NCBI GenBank assembly: GCA_001874265.1
Contig: MPDD01000003.1
Coordinates: 1 to 64,000 of the forward strand
DNA length: 64,000 nucleotides
Source: Bacteroidetes bacterium MedPE-SWsnd-G1
GTDB taxonomy: Bacteria > Bacteroidota > Bacteroidia > Flavobacteriales > Flavobacteriaceae
Reading direction: 5' to 3'
Below are positions 1-8,355 of this stretch, piece by piece. A program made the translations under genes and the position numbers. The notes below the pieces were generated by a model. The model was not told the origin of the DNA. It searched no databases and was given only the letters and a program-made list of their open reading frames with translations. Positions within the stretch are counted from its first letter, which is position 1; every line of letters begins with the position of its first letter.

Positions 1-43
1 ATTAAAAGACTAAAAAGTCTTTTAATATGATAAAAGTCATATT
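1..43 (+). promoter_or_regulatory. Two tandem palindromes upstream of the nos operon
   Basis: Two perfect inverted repeats lie back to back. The first has 10-bp arms (1-10 and 17-26) around a 6-nt spacer. The second has 7-bp arms (24-30 and 37-43), also around a 6-nt spacer and with a TGA-N6-TCA core. Their centres (13.5 and 33.5) are exactly 20 bp apart, two helical turns. With the -7 box at 63-70 the transcription start should be near 76, so the centres fall near -42 and -62. These are the classic positions for CRP/FNR-family activators. The regulator is inferred. The alternative is that one of them is the terminator of a gene left of the window. Confidence 0.5.
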
Positions 44-62
44 TTAAGCTCTCTTTAGTATT

Positions 63-70
63 TAATTTTG
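63..70 (+). promoter_or_regulatory. Bacteroidota -7 box of the nos operon
   Basis: TAATTTTG fits the Bacteroidota -7 consensus TAnnTTTG exactly and lies 45 bp before the first start codon of the operon. A clear -33 TTTG is not present, which fits an activator-dependent promoter. Confidence 0.55.
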
Positions 71-115
71 TGTTCAGTAATAAGGATAATTAGTTCTAAC
101 TAAAATTAACTTAAG

Positions 116-685
116 ATGAAAAGCAAAATTATTATAGCCATTATGGCCCTGGCAATGTTCTCTTGCTCCAAAGGAAAACAAACCGAGTCTAAAAAAGATA
201 CACCTGCAACAGAAGAAATAAAAGACCAAGGTCAAGCCAATGTTGCAGTGACAGAAGGTGAAGATCCAAATGCTTTACAAGTAGCGAAATCACTAGATGA
301 TTTTTCCACTTTAGTAGTAGCTATAGAAACTGCAGGAGTACAAAACTCTGTGGTAAACGCAGGTCCACTTACCATTTTTGCTCCAATGAATACTGCTTTT
401 GCGAAGTTGCCAGAAGGTACCGTAGAAGAGTTGTTAAAACCTGAAAGTAAACCAACATTAGCCTACATTTTAACAAATCATGTTGCTCCTGCAAACTACC
501 CAATAAAACAATTAAAAAAAGAGGCTAAAAAAGATAGAAAACTTTACATGGCTTCTGGTCAATATTTAGTCGTTAAAGACAAAGAAGATGGAATATATGT
601 AGGAGGAACGAAAGTATTAAAATCTGTAAAAGTAAGTAATGGATGGATTCATGTAATTGATGATGTAATCGTTCCAGAAAAATAA
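116..685 (+). CDS. Fasciclin (FAS1) domain lipoprotein
   Basis: A 189-residue exported protein with a short hydrophobic signal and a lipobox-like end at Cys17, so it is probably membrane anchored. A low-complexity charged linker leads into one FAS1 domain (about residues 54-187). The two FAS1 signature stretches are visible: TIFAPMNTAFAKL and, near the C-terminus, NGWIHVIDDVIVP. FAS1 domains mediate adhesion or protein-protein contacts. It is the first gene of the nos operon, 11 bp before the cytochrome c gene and in the same direction. It may therefore organise the periplasmic N2O-reducing machinery, but that role is inference. The domain call is firm and the function is unknown. Confidence 0.85.
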   Translation: MKSKIIIAIMALAMFSCSKGKQTESKKDTPATEEIKDQGQANVAVTEGEDPNALQVAKSLDDFSTLVVAIETAGVQNSVVNAGPLTIFAPMNTAFAKLPEGTVEELLKPESKPTLAYILTNHVAPANYPIKQLKKEAKKDRKLYMASGQYLVVKDKEDGIYVGGTKVLKSVKVSNGWIHVIDDVIVPEK

Positions 686-696
686 ATAGCAAACAC

Positions 697-1158
697 ATGA
701 AGATTAAATTAGCAATACTAGCCATTTTAGCACTTGTTGTAACAAGTTGTGGTGGAGATAAGAAGAAGGTAGAATACCCTGTTAAGAGTAAAACTGAAAT
801 TGCGACTCCTGCCAAAAAGGTAGACCCAATGACCGATAAAGGAATCGGGCCTGTTACAAGTATAACACTTGGAGAATTGGATCAGGCCATGGTTACAGAG
901 GGAGAACAAATTTTTAAAGCCAAATGTTCTGCTTGTCATAAAATCAGCAAAAGATTCATAGGTCCTGGAATGAAAGGGATTACAGAGAGAAGAACGCCAG
1001 AATGGATCATGAACATGATCTTGAATCCAGAAGAAATGGTTCAGAAAAACCAAATCGCAATGGATTTATTAAAAGAATACAATGCTCCAATGGCAAACCA
1101 AAGTTTAACTGAAGATGAAGCAAGAAAAATTTTAGAATACTTCAGAACAAAAAATTAA
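697..1158 (+). CDS. Cytochrome c lipoprotein of the nos operon
   Basis: A 153-residue lipoprotein: signal peptide ending VVTSC with lipidated Cys18, a flexible linker, then a single class I cytochrome c domain. The haem site is CSACH at residues 77-81, and Met132 (APMANQ) is the likely distal ligand. Membrane-anchored monohaem cytochromes are plausible direct electron donors to N2O reductase. The position, 28 bp before nosZ and in the same operon, supports this. It is not one of the Wolinella-type NosC proteins by any feature that can be checked here. Domain and haem binding are sure; the electron-donor role is inferred from context. Confidence 0.88.
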   Translation: MKIKLAILAILALVVTSCGGDKKKVEYPVKSKTEIATPAKKVDPMTDKGIGPVTSITLGELDQAMVTEGEQIFKAKCSACHKISKRFIGPGMKGITERRTPEWIMNMILNPEEMVQKNQIAMDLLKEYNAPMANQSLTEDEARKILEYFRTKN

Positions 1159-1186
1159 ACCATAACAAACATTAAACATAGAACTT

Positions 1187-3160
1187 ATGAAAACATTATT
1201 TAAATCAGTTTTAGCATTACTAACAATATCCTTAATGGTTGTTAGTTGTGTTCAGAACTCAAATGATTCTAGCGGAGCTCTTAGCAGTAGCAAAGCAGAA
1301 AAAGTATATGTGGCTCCAGGTGAGCACGATGATTTTTACGCCTTTGTTTCTGGTGGATTTAGTGGACAATTAGCCGTTTACGGATTACCGTCAGGTAGAT
1401 TGTTTAAAGTAATACCGGTTTTTTCTGTAGATGCTGAAAAAGCCTACGGATTTAACGAAGAAACAAAGCCAATGTTAAATACCTCTCATGGATTTATTCC
1501 TTGGGATGATGCCCATCATCCAGACATCTCTCAAACAAATGGAGTTGTTGATGGTCGTTATGTATATATCAATGGTAACAATACACCTCGTATTGCAAAG
1601 ATTGATTTAACAACTTTTGAAACTACAGAAATTATTGAAATTCCAAATTCTGCAGGTAACCACAGTTCATCGTATGTTACTGAAAACACAGAGTATGTTG
1701 TTGCAGGTACACGTTTTGGTGTTCCAGTGCCACAAAGGGACATGCCAATTGCCGAATATAAAGGAAACTTTAAAGGAGCATTATCTTTCTTAAAAGTGGA
1801 TCCAGAAGATGGAGGAATGGACATTAAATTTCAAATCTTAATGCCAGGATTCGATTATGATAAAGCACACCCGGGAAGAGGTGATTCACATGGATGGTTC
1901 TTCTTTACAACATATAATTCTGAAGAAGCCCATTCATTGTTAGAGGTAAACGCATCTCAAAACGATAAAGACTTTATTGCTGCTGTTAACTGGAAAAAAA
2001 TTGAAGAGTATGTAAACAATGGTGGAGGTAAAAAAATGCCTGCAAACTATGCACATAACGTATATGACGAGCATACGCATACTGCAACTTCGACTATGAA
2101 AAAAGAAGTTTTGACAGTTGACCCAACAGAGGTACCCGGTGCTATTTATTTCTTGCCAACACCAAAGTCTCCACATGGTTGTGATGTGAGCCCAACAGGC
2201 GAGTATATTGTAGGTTCTGGTAAATTATCTGCCGATGTTACTGTGCACTCATTTACTAAAATGATGAATGCGATCAACAACAAAAAATTTGACGGTGATG
2301 CTTATGGAATTCCAATTTTAAACTACGAAGATATTTTGGCAGGATCTGTTAAGAGTGGTGGATTGGGTCCATTACACACAGAGTTTGATGGTAAAGGAAA
2401 TGCATATACTACATTCTTTATTTCTTCTGAAGTTGTAAAATGGAAGTTAGGGACTTGGGAAGTAATTGATAGAAAACCAACATACTACTCTGTAGGTCAC
2501 TTAATGATTCCAGGTGGTAACTCTGGTCAGCCGTTTGGTAAGTATGTATTAGCAATGAACAAGATTACAAAAGACCGTTATTTACCAACAGGTCCAGAGG
2601 TAACTCAGTCGGCGCAGTTATATGATATTACTGGAGAGAAAATGGAATTACTGTTAGATTTCCCAACAGTAGGAGAGCCTCACTATGCTGCAGGAATCCC
2701 GGCAGATATTGTTGCTAAAAATTCTAGAAAAATATTTAGACTAGAAGAAAATGAGCATCCATATGCGGCTAAAACCGAAGCGGAAGCCAAAGTGGTACGT
2801 AAAGGAAACGAAGTTCATATTAATATGACCATGATTCGTTCGCACTTTGCACCAGATAATATTGAAGGAATACAGGTTGGAGACAAAGTTTATTTCCACG
2901 TTACCAACTTAGAACAAGATTATGATGTGCCTCATGGTATCTCAATGATTGGAGCAAATACATCTGAATTGTTAATTATGCCAGGGCAAACCGAAACATT
3001 TGTTTGGGAACCTAAGCAAGTAGGCGTATGGCCATTCTACTGTACAGATTTCTGTTCGGCTTTACACCAAGAAATGCAAGGATATGTAAGAGTGTCTCCA
3101 AAAGGATCTAGTGTACCAATTAGTTTTACGCTAGATGATGATGCAGTAGATGCAGAATAA
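1187..3160 (+). CDS. nosZ: Nitrous oxide reductase NosZ, clade II type
   Basis: The terminal enzyme of denitrification, reducing N2O to N2 in the periplasm with a tetranuclear CuZ and a binuclear CuA centre. The 657-residue protein has an N-terminal seven-bladed propeller with the His-His pair H110-H111 and H330 (SPHG) as CuZ ligands. The C-terminal cupredoxin domain holds the full CuA set: H583, C619, C623, H627 and M630 in CxxxCSxLHxxM. The N-terminus is a plain Sec-type signal without a twin arginine, as in clade II (atypical) enzymes, and ends in VVSC, so Cys21 may be lipidated. The neighbours (cytochrome c, NosB-like protein, NosL, NosDFY) form the usual maturation set. No nosR is present in the window. 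Confidence 0.97.
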   Translation: MKTLFKSVLALLTISLMVVSCVQNSNDSSGALSSSKAEKVYVAPGEHDDFYAFVSGGFSGQLAVYGLPSGRLFKVIPVFSVDAEKAYGFNEETKPMLNTSHGFIPWDDAHHPDISQTNGVVDGRYVYINGNNTPRIAKIDLTTFETTEIIEIPNSAGNHSSSYVTENTEYVVAGTRFGVPVPQRDMPIAEYKGNFKGALSFLKVDPEDGGMDIKFQILMPGFDYDKAHPGRGDSHGWFFFTTYNSEEAHSLLEVNASQNDKDFIAAVNWKKIEEYVNNGGGKKMPANYAHNVYDEHTHTATSTMKKEVLTVDPTEVPGAIYFLPTPKSPHGCDVSPTGEYIVGSGKLSADVTVHSFTKMMNAINNKKFDGDAYGIPILNYEDILAGSVKSGGLGPLHTEFDGKGNAYTTFFISSEVVKWKLGTWEVIDRKPTYYSVGHLMIPGGNSGQPFGKYVLAMNKITKDRYLPTGPEVTQSAQLYDITGEKMELLLDFPTVGEPHYAAGIPADIVAKNSRKIFRLEENEHPYAAKTEAEAKVVRKGNEVHINMTMIRSHFAPDNIEGIQVGDKVYFHVTNLEQDYDVPHGISMIGANTSELLIMPGQTETFVWEPKQVGVWPFYCTDFCSALHQEMQGYVRVSPKGSSVPISFTLDDDAVDAE

Positions 3161-3183
3161 TAATAGTGTTAGTTAGGATTTTT

Positions 3184-3220
3184 GAAAACGGGTAGGTTTT
3201 AAAGGAGTCTATCCGTTTTC
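3184..3220 (+). other. Stem-loop between nosZ and the nosB-like gene
   Basis: A 12-bp stem (3184-3195 with 3209-3220, one G-U pair) and a 13-nt loop start 23 bp after the nosZ stop. No T-run follows, so it looks more like an mRNA-stabilising or processing hairpin than a terminator. Confidence 0.5.
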
Positions 3221-3241
3221 TAAATTAAAACCAGAACAATT

Positions 3242-3829
3242 ATGAAAAAGTCCAAGATTTTAATGATAGTAGGATCCTTGTTGTTGCTAGGACTATTCGC
3301 TTTTCCGCTATGGAATATAACACTCGAAGCACCTCAATATCCAACACCATTGGGTATGGAAATTTATATCAACAAGTTCGCAGACACGCATGAGTTCGAT
3401 ATCAAGAATATCAATCTAATGAACCATTATGTGGGTATGCAGTACATTCCGGAAACCATTCCAGAATTTAAAATATTCCCAATTGCGATTGCAGCCATGG
3501 CACTATTAGGTGTCTTGTTCGGATTCGTTGGTAAATATAAATTATACTTATTCTGGTTTATTTTAATGACGGCACTAGGTATTGCAGGAATGTATGATTT
3601 TTACTTATGGGAATATGACTATGGGCACAATTTAGACCCAAAAGCCATTATGAAATTTACAAATGAAGATGGTTCAGCCATGGGCTTTCAACCACCATTA
3701 TTTGGAACAAAGCATATTCTAAATTTTGTGGCACACTCATATCCTAGAGCGGGAGCCTATTTTATGTTTGTAGGAATGATACTAACTTTAATAGCATTTT
3801 TTAAAGGAAAGAAAGAAGCAAAAAGATAA
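3242..3829 (+). CDS. NosB-like integral membrane protein
   Basis: A 195-residue membrane protein with four predicted helices: about residues 6-26, 78-98, 100-120 and 168-188. A roughly 50-residue loop containing the EAPQYPTPLGM stretch follows the first helix. Clade II nos clusters carry an otherwise uncharacterised membrane protein gene, nosB, directly after nosZ, and this gene has that position and topology. Assignment to NosB rests on location and helix layout, not on a recognised motif, so no symbol is given. It probably acts in NosZ maturation or electron delivery. It is separated from nosZ by a stem-loop and from nosL by a short leader with another stem-loop. Confidence 0.6.
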   Translation: MKKSKILMIVGSLLLLGLFAFPLWNITLEAPQYPTPLGMEIYINKFADTHEFDIKNINLMNHYVGMQYIPETIPEFKIFPIAIAAMALLGVLFGFVGKYKLYLFWFILMTALGIAGMYDFYLWEYDYGHNLDPKAIMKFTNEDGSAMGFQPPLFGTKHILNFVAHSYPRAGAYFMFVGMILTLIAFFKGKKEAKR

Positions 3830-3854
3830 CCAAAGATTCATTTACAATTGGTTC

Positions 3855-3889
3855 GTTTGAGTGTGAGCATTGGACAAGCTTACTCAAAC
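3855..3889 (+). other. Stem-loop before nosL
   Basis: Perfect 8-bp arms (3855-3862 and 3882-3889) enclose a 19-nt loop in the gap between the NosB-like gene and nosL. A TTG codon at 3870 opens the nosL frame inside this loop, but the ATG downstream at 3915 is the better start. The hairpin may act on mRNA stability between cistrons. Confidence 0.4.
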
Positions 3890-3914
3890 TGGACTAGACT
3901 TAAACCATAAACAA

Positions 3915-4355
3915 ATGAAACGAAAAAATTTAATACTTCTCGCAGTGTCCATGTTGATTTTAGGCGCTTGCTCAAAAGCACCAGAAAAGATCAACTTTGG
4001 ATCAGATATGTGTCACTTTTGTAAAATGACCATAGTAGATACACAGCATGCAGCCCAATACGTAACCAAAAAAGGAAAGCAATTTAAATACGATGCCATA
4101 GAATGTGTATTAAATGAATTGTCGGAAACAGGGATCGATAAAGTGAGTATAATTTTGGTGTCAGATTATTCCAATCCGGGAGTTATGACCGACGCCAAAC
4201 GAGCAACATATTTAGTCAGTAAAAATATCCAAAGCCCAATGGGAGCCAATCTTTCGGCATTTTCAAAAGACGAATTCGCACAAGGATTTGTAAAAGCGGA
4301 TAATGATCAATTATTCACTTGGAAAACCATTAATGAAAAGTTTGAATTGAAGTAA
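3915..4355 (+). CDS. nosL: Copper chaperone lipoprotein NosL
   Basis: NosL is a membrane-anchored Cu(I)-binding lipoprotein that supplies copper to NosZ. From the ATG at 3915 the protein has 146 residues. It has a typical signal ending LGAC (lipidated Cys19), followed by the copper-binding segment MCHFCKM (residues 32-38), which is the NosL hallmark. The longer frame from TTG 3870 would add 15 polar residues before the signal peptide and is rejected. It lies within the nos operon upstream of nosD. Confidence 0.93.
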   Translation: MKRKNLILLAVSMLILGACSKAPEKINFGSDMCHFCKMTIVDTQHAAQYVTKKGKQFKYDAIECVLNELSETGIDKVSIILVSDYSNPGVMTDAKRATYLVSKNIQSPMGANLSAFSKDEFAQGFVKADNDQLFTWKTINEKFELK

Positions 4356-4374
4356 AAACAAATATTTAATATCG

Positions 4375-4432
4375 TGTCATATTGAGCGAAGTCGAAAGAT
4401 CTTTAAGATTCTTCATTTCATTAAGAATGACA
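4375..4432. repeat. Dispersed palindromic repeat, intergenic copy
   Basis: A 58-bp element between nosL and nosD bounded by the perfect 6-bp inverted ends TGTCAT and ATGACA. Its core (TTGAGCGAAGTCGAAAGATC) recurs at 19.4, 20.9 and 22.9 kb, and in variant form inside two genes. It can fold and therefore lies in the operon mRNA. Confidence 0.7.
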
Positions 4433-4459
4433 GTTGAGATTAAAACTTAAACCATAAAA

Positions 4460-5692
4460 ATGAAAAACCTACGACTAACCATATTAGCGTTATTCTTTTG
4501 TTCTTCTTTACTGGCAAGCCAGATTGAAGTTTGTAATTCCTGCCAAGTAAAATCCATTAAGCAAGCCTTAAGTCTTGCCAAAGATGGTGATGAAATTCTT
4601 ATAAAAGAAGGTGTTTACAAAGAAAGTGGAATTGCTGTAGATAAATCGGTTAAGATTATTGGTGTTGGCTTACCCACTGTAGATGGTGAACATAAAGAAA
4701 CCATCTTTACAGTAAAAGCGAATAACTTTTCTATAGAAGGACTTAGAATCATAAATGTTGGGCACAGTTACACCAAAGATTTTGCTGCTATTTTGGTTTC
4801 AAAATCTAAAAACTTTACGCTTCAAAACAATGTGTTGGAAAAAGTATTTTTTGGATTGCTCATCGAAAAATCTCGTTATGGAATAATCAAAAACAATAAA
4901 TTAATTAGTGACGCTGAGGATCAGGCGGGTTCCGGAAATGGAATTCATTTGTGGCATAGTGAAGACATGCAAATTGAAAACAATGAATTAACAGGTTTGC
5001 GAGATGGTATCTATTTCGAATTTGTAAAAAACAGCATGGTTAGAAATAACAGAAGTTATGAAAACCTGCGTTATGGGCTGCATTTTATGTTCTCTAATAA
5101 TAACGAATACAACGACAATGTGTTTACGAATAATGGGGCAGGAGTGGCCGTGATGTTCTCTAAATTTGTAAAGATGACCAACAATCAATTCATTCAAAAC
5201 TGGGGTTCTGCTTCTTACGGATTGCTACTCAAAGAAATCTACGATGCAGAAATTGAAAACAACACTTTTTCTAAAAACACGATCGGAATTAGTGTGGATG
5301 GTTCTACAAGAATCAACTATAAAAACAATACCTTTTCTAGAAATGGATGGGCCATAAAAGTAGTGGGTGCGTGTTATGAAAACCATTTCAATCAGAATAA
5401 TTTTTTGCATAATGCTATAGATTTATCGTACAACAGTAAAATAAACTCAAACACCTTTGATAGCAATTATTGGAGTGAATACACTGGTTACGATTTAGAT
5501 AAAAATGGAATAGGAGATGTGCCATATAGACCTGTAAAACTGTTTTCATATATCGCTCATAGAACTCCGGAATCTATCGTGCTTTTGAGAAGTTTATTTG
5601 TTGATATCATCAACTTTTCAGAAAAAGTGTCCCCCGTTTTTACGCCGGATAATTTATTAGACAACTCACCTTTAATGCAAAAAATACAATGA
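4460..5692 (+). CDS. nosD: Periplasmic copper-centre maturation protein NosD
   Basis: A 410-residue exported protein (signal peptide cleaved near LLAS-Q) made of a right-handed parallel beta-helix with the repeated N-N pattern of CASH/NosD repeats (about residues 60-350). NosD works with the NosFY ABC transporter to assemble the CuZ centre of NosZ in the periplasm. Two cysteines sit just after the signal (EVCNSC). The stop overlaps the nosF start by 4 bp (ATGA), so the two are translationally coupled. Length and repeat pattern are normal for the family. Confidence 0.93.
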   Translation: MKNLRLTILALFFCSSLLASQIEVCNSCQVKSIKQALSLAKDGDEILIKEGVYKESGIAVDKSVKIIGVGLPTVDGEHKETIFTVKANNFSIEGLRIINVGHSYTKDFAAILVSKSKNFTLQNNVLEKVFFGLLIEKSRYGIIKNNKLISDAEDQAGSGNGIHLWHSEDMQIENNELTGLRDGIYFEFVKNSMVRNNRSYENLRYGLHFMFSNNNEYNDNVFTNNGAGVAVMFSKFVKMTNNQFIQNWGSASYGLLLKEIYDAEIENNTFSKNTIGISVDGSTRINYKNNTFSRNGWAIKVVGACYENHFNQNNFLHNAIDLSYNSKINSNTFDSNYWSEYTGYDLDKNGIGDVPYRPVKLFSYIAHRTPESIVLLRSLFVDIINFSEKVSPVFTPDNLLDNSPLMQKIQ

Positions 5693-6396
5693 TACAAATT
5701 AGTCAATTACATAAAAAGTTTGGCAAGTTGGTTGTTTTAGACGGCTTGAACTTAGACATTGATGCAGGAGGAATATTTGCAGTATTAGGTCCGAATGGAT
5801 CCGGTAAAACTACCGTGATTAAAAGTATTTTAGGAATGGTAATTCCGAATAGTGGAGAAATCCAGATTGATGGAAAATCGGTGTTAAAGAAATGGGATTA
5901 TCGCAATCAGATTAATTATTTACCACAGATTGCCAACTTTCCGGCAAATCTTTCAGTAAAAGAGTTGATTGCCATGGTAAAAAATTTACGCCCTAAAGAA
6001 TCGAACGAAACTGAATTGATAGAGTTGTTCGCGTTAACACCATTTTTAGATAAAAAATTAGGAAGCCTATCTGGTGGTACTAAGCAAAAGGTAAACATTG
6101 TTTTAACCTTTATGTTCGATAGTGATATCATCATTTTAGATGAGCCGACCACAGGTTTAGATCCCATTGCATTAATCCATTTAAAGGGAATTATTCATCA
6201 GGAAAAAGAAAAAGGGAAAACTATTTTAATCACCACTCACATTATGAGTTTTGTAGATGAAATGGCAGATGAAGTGGTTTTTTTACTAGATGGAAACATT
6301 TACTTTAAAGGCAGTATAGATGACCTAAAAACCAAAACAAAGCAAACTGATTTAGAACAATCCATTGCTCACTTAATTTCGAAACAATATGTTTAA
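5689..6396 (+). CDS. nosF: ABC transporter ATP-binding protein NosF
   Basis: A 235-residue ATPase. Walker A is GPNGSGKT (34-41), the signature is LSGGTKQ (127-133), Walker B is IIILDE (147-152) followed by the D-loop, and an ITTH switch histidine is present. NosF powers the NosDFY complex needed for CuZ assembly in NosZ. It overlaps nosD by 4 bp and nosY by 8 bp, so the three are made in a coupled way. Confidence 0.94.
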   Translation: MIQISQLHKKFGKLVVLDGLNLDIDAGGIFAVLGPNGSGKTTVIKSILGMVIPNSGEIQIDGKSVLKKWDYRNQINYLPQIANFPANLSVKELIAMVKNLRPKESNETELIELFALTPFLDKKLGSLSGGTKQKVNIVLTFMFDSDIIILDEPTTGLDPIALIHLKGIIHQEKEKGKTILITTHIMSFVDEMADEVVFLLDGNIYFKGSIDDLKTKTKQTDLEQSIAHLISKQYV

Positions 6397-7171
6397 AATA
6401 TTAAAATACAGTTTTTACGATTTAATGCGTAGCCGATGGAGTTACGTGTATTTCGCTTTCTATTTGGCGCTTGGATTTGTACTGTTATTTTTAAATAATG
6501 ATGTAGATAAAGCCATTATTACATTACTTAATATCATCATCGTTTTAACACCTTTAATCGGAACTATTTTCGGGGTAATGTATTATTACAATTCCAAAGA
6601 ATTTACTGAACTTCTTTTGGCGCAGCCTATGAAACGAAACACCATTTTCTTAGGACAATATTTGGGGATTTCTATCTCTTTAACGCTTAGTTTAATTTTA
6701 GGATTGGGAATTCCATTTCTACTATATGGTATTTTTATGTCTTCTGCTATATTTGATTTTGGATTACTACTCGTAGTCGGTTCTTTCCTTAATTTTATAT
6801 TTGTGGCGCTGGCTTACAATATTGCTTTATCTAATTCGAATAAAATTAAAGGGTTTGGATATGCAATTTTAATGTGGCTGTTCTTGGCAGTTATTTATGA
6901 CGGACTATTTTTAATATCATTAATGGTGTTTAACGAATACCCATTAGATAATTTTTCGTTGTTAGCAACCATGTTTAATCCAATTGACTTATCACGTATT
7001 TTAATTTTATTAAAACTAGATATTTCTGCTTTGTTGGGTTATACAGGCGCTGTTTTCAAAAAATTCTTTGGCACCAATTTCGGTCTGGTTATTTCCCTTT
7101 TTGTAATGAGTTTATGGGTGCTAATTCCTGTATGGCGAATTCAAAGAAAACTGCGGAAGAAAGATTTTTAA
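6389..7171 (+). CDS. nosY: ABC transporter permease NosY
   Basis: A 260-residue membrane protein with six predicted helices in the ABC-2 permease pattern, the membrane partner of NosF. It starts inside the end of nosF. It is the last gene of the nos operon and is followed by a strong hairpin terminator. The conserved EFTELLLAQPMKR stretch after helix 2 is typical of NosY permeases. Confidence 0.93.
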   Translation: MFKILKYSFYDLMRSRWSYVYFAFYLALGFVLLFLNNDVDKAIITLLNIIIVLTPLIGTIFGVMYYYNSKEFTELLLAQPMKRNTIFLGQYLGISISLTLSLILGLGIPFLLYGIFMSSAIFDFGLLLVVGSFLNFIFVALAYNIALSNSNKIKGFGYAILMWLFLAVIYDGLFLISLMVFNEYPLDNFSLLATMFNPIDLSRILILLKLDISALLGYTGAVFKKFFGTNFGLVISLFVMSLWVLIPVWRIQRKLRKKDF

Positions 7172-7180
7172 TTTAGAAAT

Positions 7181-7213
7181 ACAAAAACCGAAGATTTAAT
7201 CTTCGGTTTTTGT
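7181..7213. terminator. Bidirectional terminator, nosY / ald
   Basis: Perfect 15-bp arms (7181-7195 and 7199-7213) with a 3-nt loop, a GC-rich CCGAAGAT centre and A/T runs on both sides. It lies between convergent nosY and ald and can serve both. Confidence 0.9.
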
Positions 7214-7254
7214 AAAATAGCTTGGCAAACCTAATATTCTAAAAAAATACAGGA

Positions 7255-8340
7255 TTATATATCAAACGCTTCCGAAATTTCGCTATAGATTATTTCTCCG
7301 TTTACAATGTTTACACCTTTATTCAATCCACTATTTTCTTTACAGGCCTTTTCCCAACCTTTATCTGCTAATTGTAATACATAAGGTAGTGTAACATTTG
7401 TTAATGCAATTGTTGAAGTATAAGGAACAGCACCGGGCATATTTGCAACACAATAATGCAAAACCTTATCGATTATATAAGTTGGGTTTTCATGTGTTGT
7501 AGGTTTTGTAGTTTCTATACATCCTCCTTGATCTACAGCCACGTCAACTAAAACGGTTCCCGGCTGCATTTCTTTTAGCATATCGCGTTTAATTAAGTTT
7601 GGTGCCTTTGCTCCTGGAATCAAAACGCCTCCTATAATTAAATCCGCAGTTTTAATGTGCTCTCTAATATTATACTCATTAGAAAACTCGGTAACTACAT
7701 TGCTAGGCAAAACATCGTTTAAATACCTTAAGCGATCTACATTTATATCTAAAATGGTTACAGACGCACCAAGACCAGATGCCATTTTTGCTGCTTGGGT
7801 TCCAACAACTCCTCCTCCTAATATTACAATTTTACCTGGACGTACTCCAGGAACACCGCCTAACAGAATACCTTTTCCCTGCACAGGCTTTTCTAGATAC
7901 TTCGCTCCTTGTTGTACCGCCATCCTTCCAGCTACTTCAGACATAGGAGTTAATAAAGGCAATGAATTGTTTGGGCCTTCAACAGTTTCATAGGCTATAC
8001 AAACAGATTTACTCTTTATCATTGCTTCAGTTAATTTTTGACTCGATGCAAAATGAAAATATGTAAATAAAATTTGACCTTCTTTTGCCAATTTATACTC
8101 TTCTTCAATAGGTTCTTTTACCTTAACTATCATATCCGATATGGCATACACTTCAGAAATTGTTGGTAATATAATTGCTCCGGCTTCTAAATAATCTTGA
8201 TTTGTAAACCCACTATTTAATCCAGCACTTTCTTGAACGTAAACTGTATGGTTTCTTTTAGTTAATTCATAGACTCCGCCTGGTGTTAGCGCGACTCTAT
8301 TCTCGTTGTTTTTTATTTCTTTGGGAAGTCCTATTATCAT
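7255..8340 (-). CDS. ald: Alanine dehydrogenase
   Basis: Catalyses NAD-dependent oxidative deamination of L-alanine to pyruvate and ammonia. From the ATG at 8340 the 361-residue protein begins MIIGLPKEIKNNE, the conserved family start. This puts the catalytic residues at exactly the usual numbers, Lys75 (KVKEP) and His96. The Rossmann motif GGGVVG is at 175-180, with the NAD-binding acidic residue Asp198. A TTG at 8376 would add 12 residues with no family support and is rejected. Its upstream region carries a 17-bp inverted repeat, suggesting tight control. It ends against the nos operon terminator. Confidence 0.95.
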   Translation of the reverse strand: MIIGLPKEIKNNENRVALTPGGVYELTKRNHTVYVQESAGLNSGFTNQDYLEAGAIILPTISEVYAISDMIVKVKEPIEEEYKLAKEGQILFTYFHFASSQKLTEAMIKSKSVCIAYETVEGPNNSLPLLTPMSEVAGRMAVQQGAKYLEKPVQGKGILLGGVPGVRPGKIVILGGGVVGTQAAKMASGLGASVTILDINVDRLRYLNDVLPSNVVTEFSNEYNIREHIKTADLIIGGVLIPGAKAPNLIKRDMLKEMQPGTVLVDVAVDQGGCIETTKPTTHENPTYIIDKVLHYCVANMPGAVPYTSTIALTNVTLPYVLQLADKGWEKACKENSGLNKGVNIVNGEIIYSEISEAFDI

Positions 8341-8355
8341 AAAAGTACTATTTTT

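Noticed and set aside
573-1053. Minus-strand frames across the FAS1 and cytochrome genes
   Set aside because: They are shadows of two well supported plus-strand genes and resemble no known family.
3870-3914. Longer NosL from TTG 3870
   Set aside because: It would put 15 polar residues before a normal lipoprotein signal and start inside a hairpin loop.
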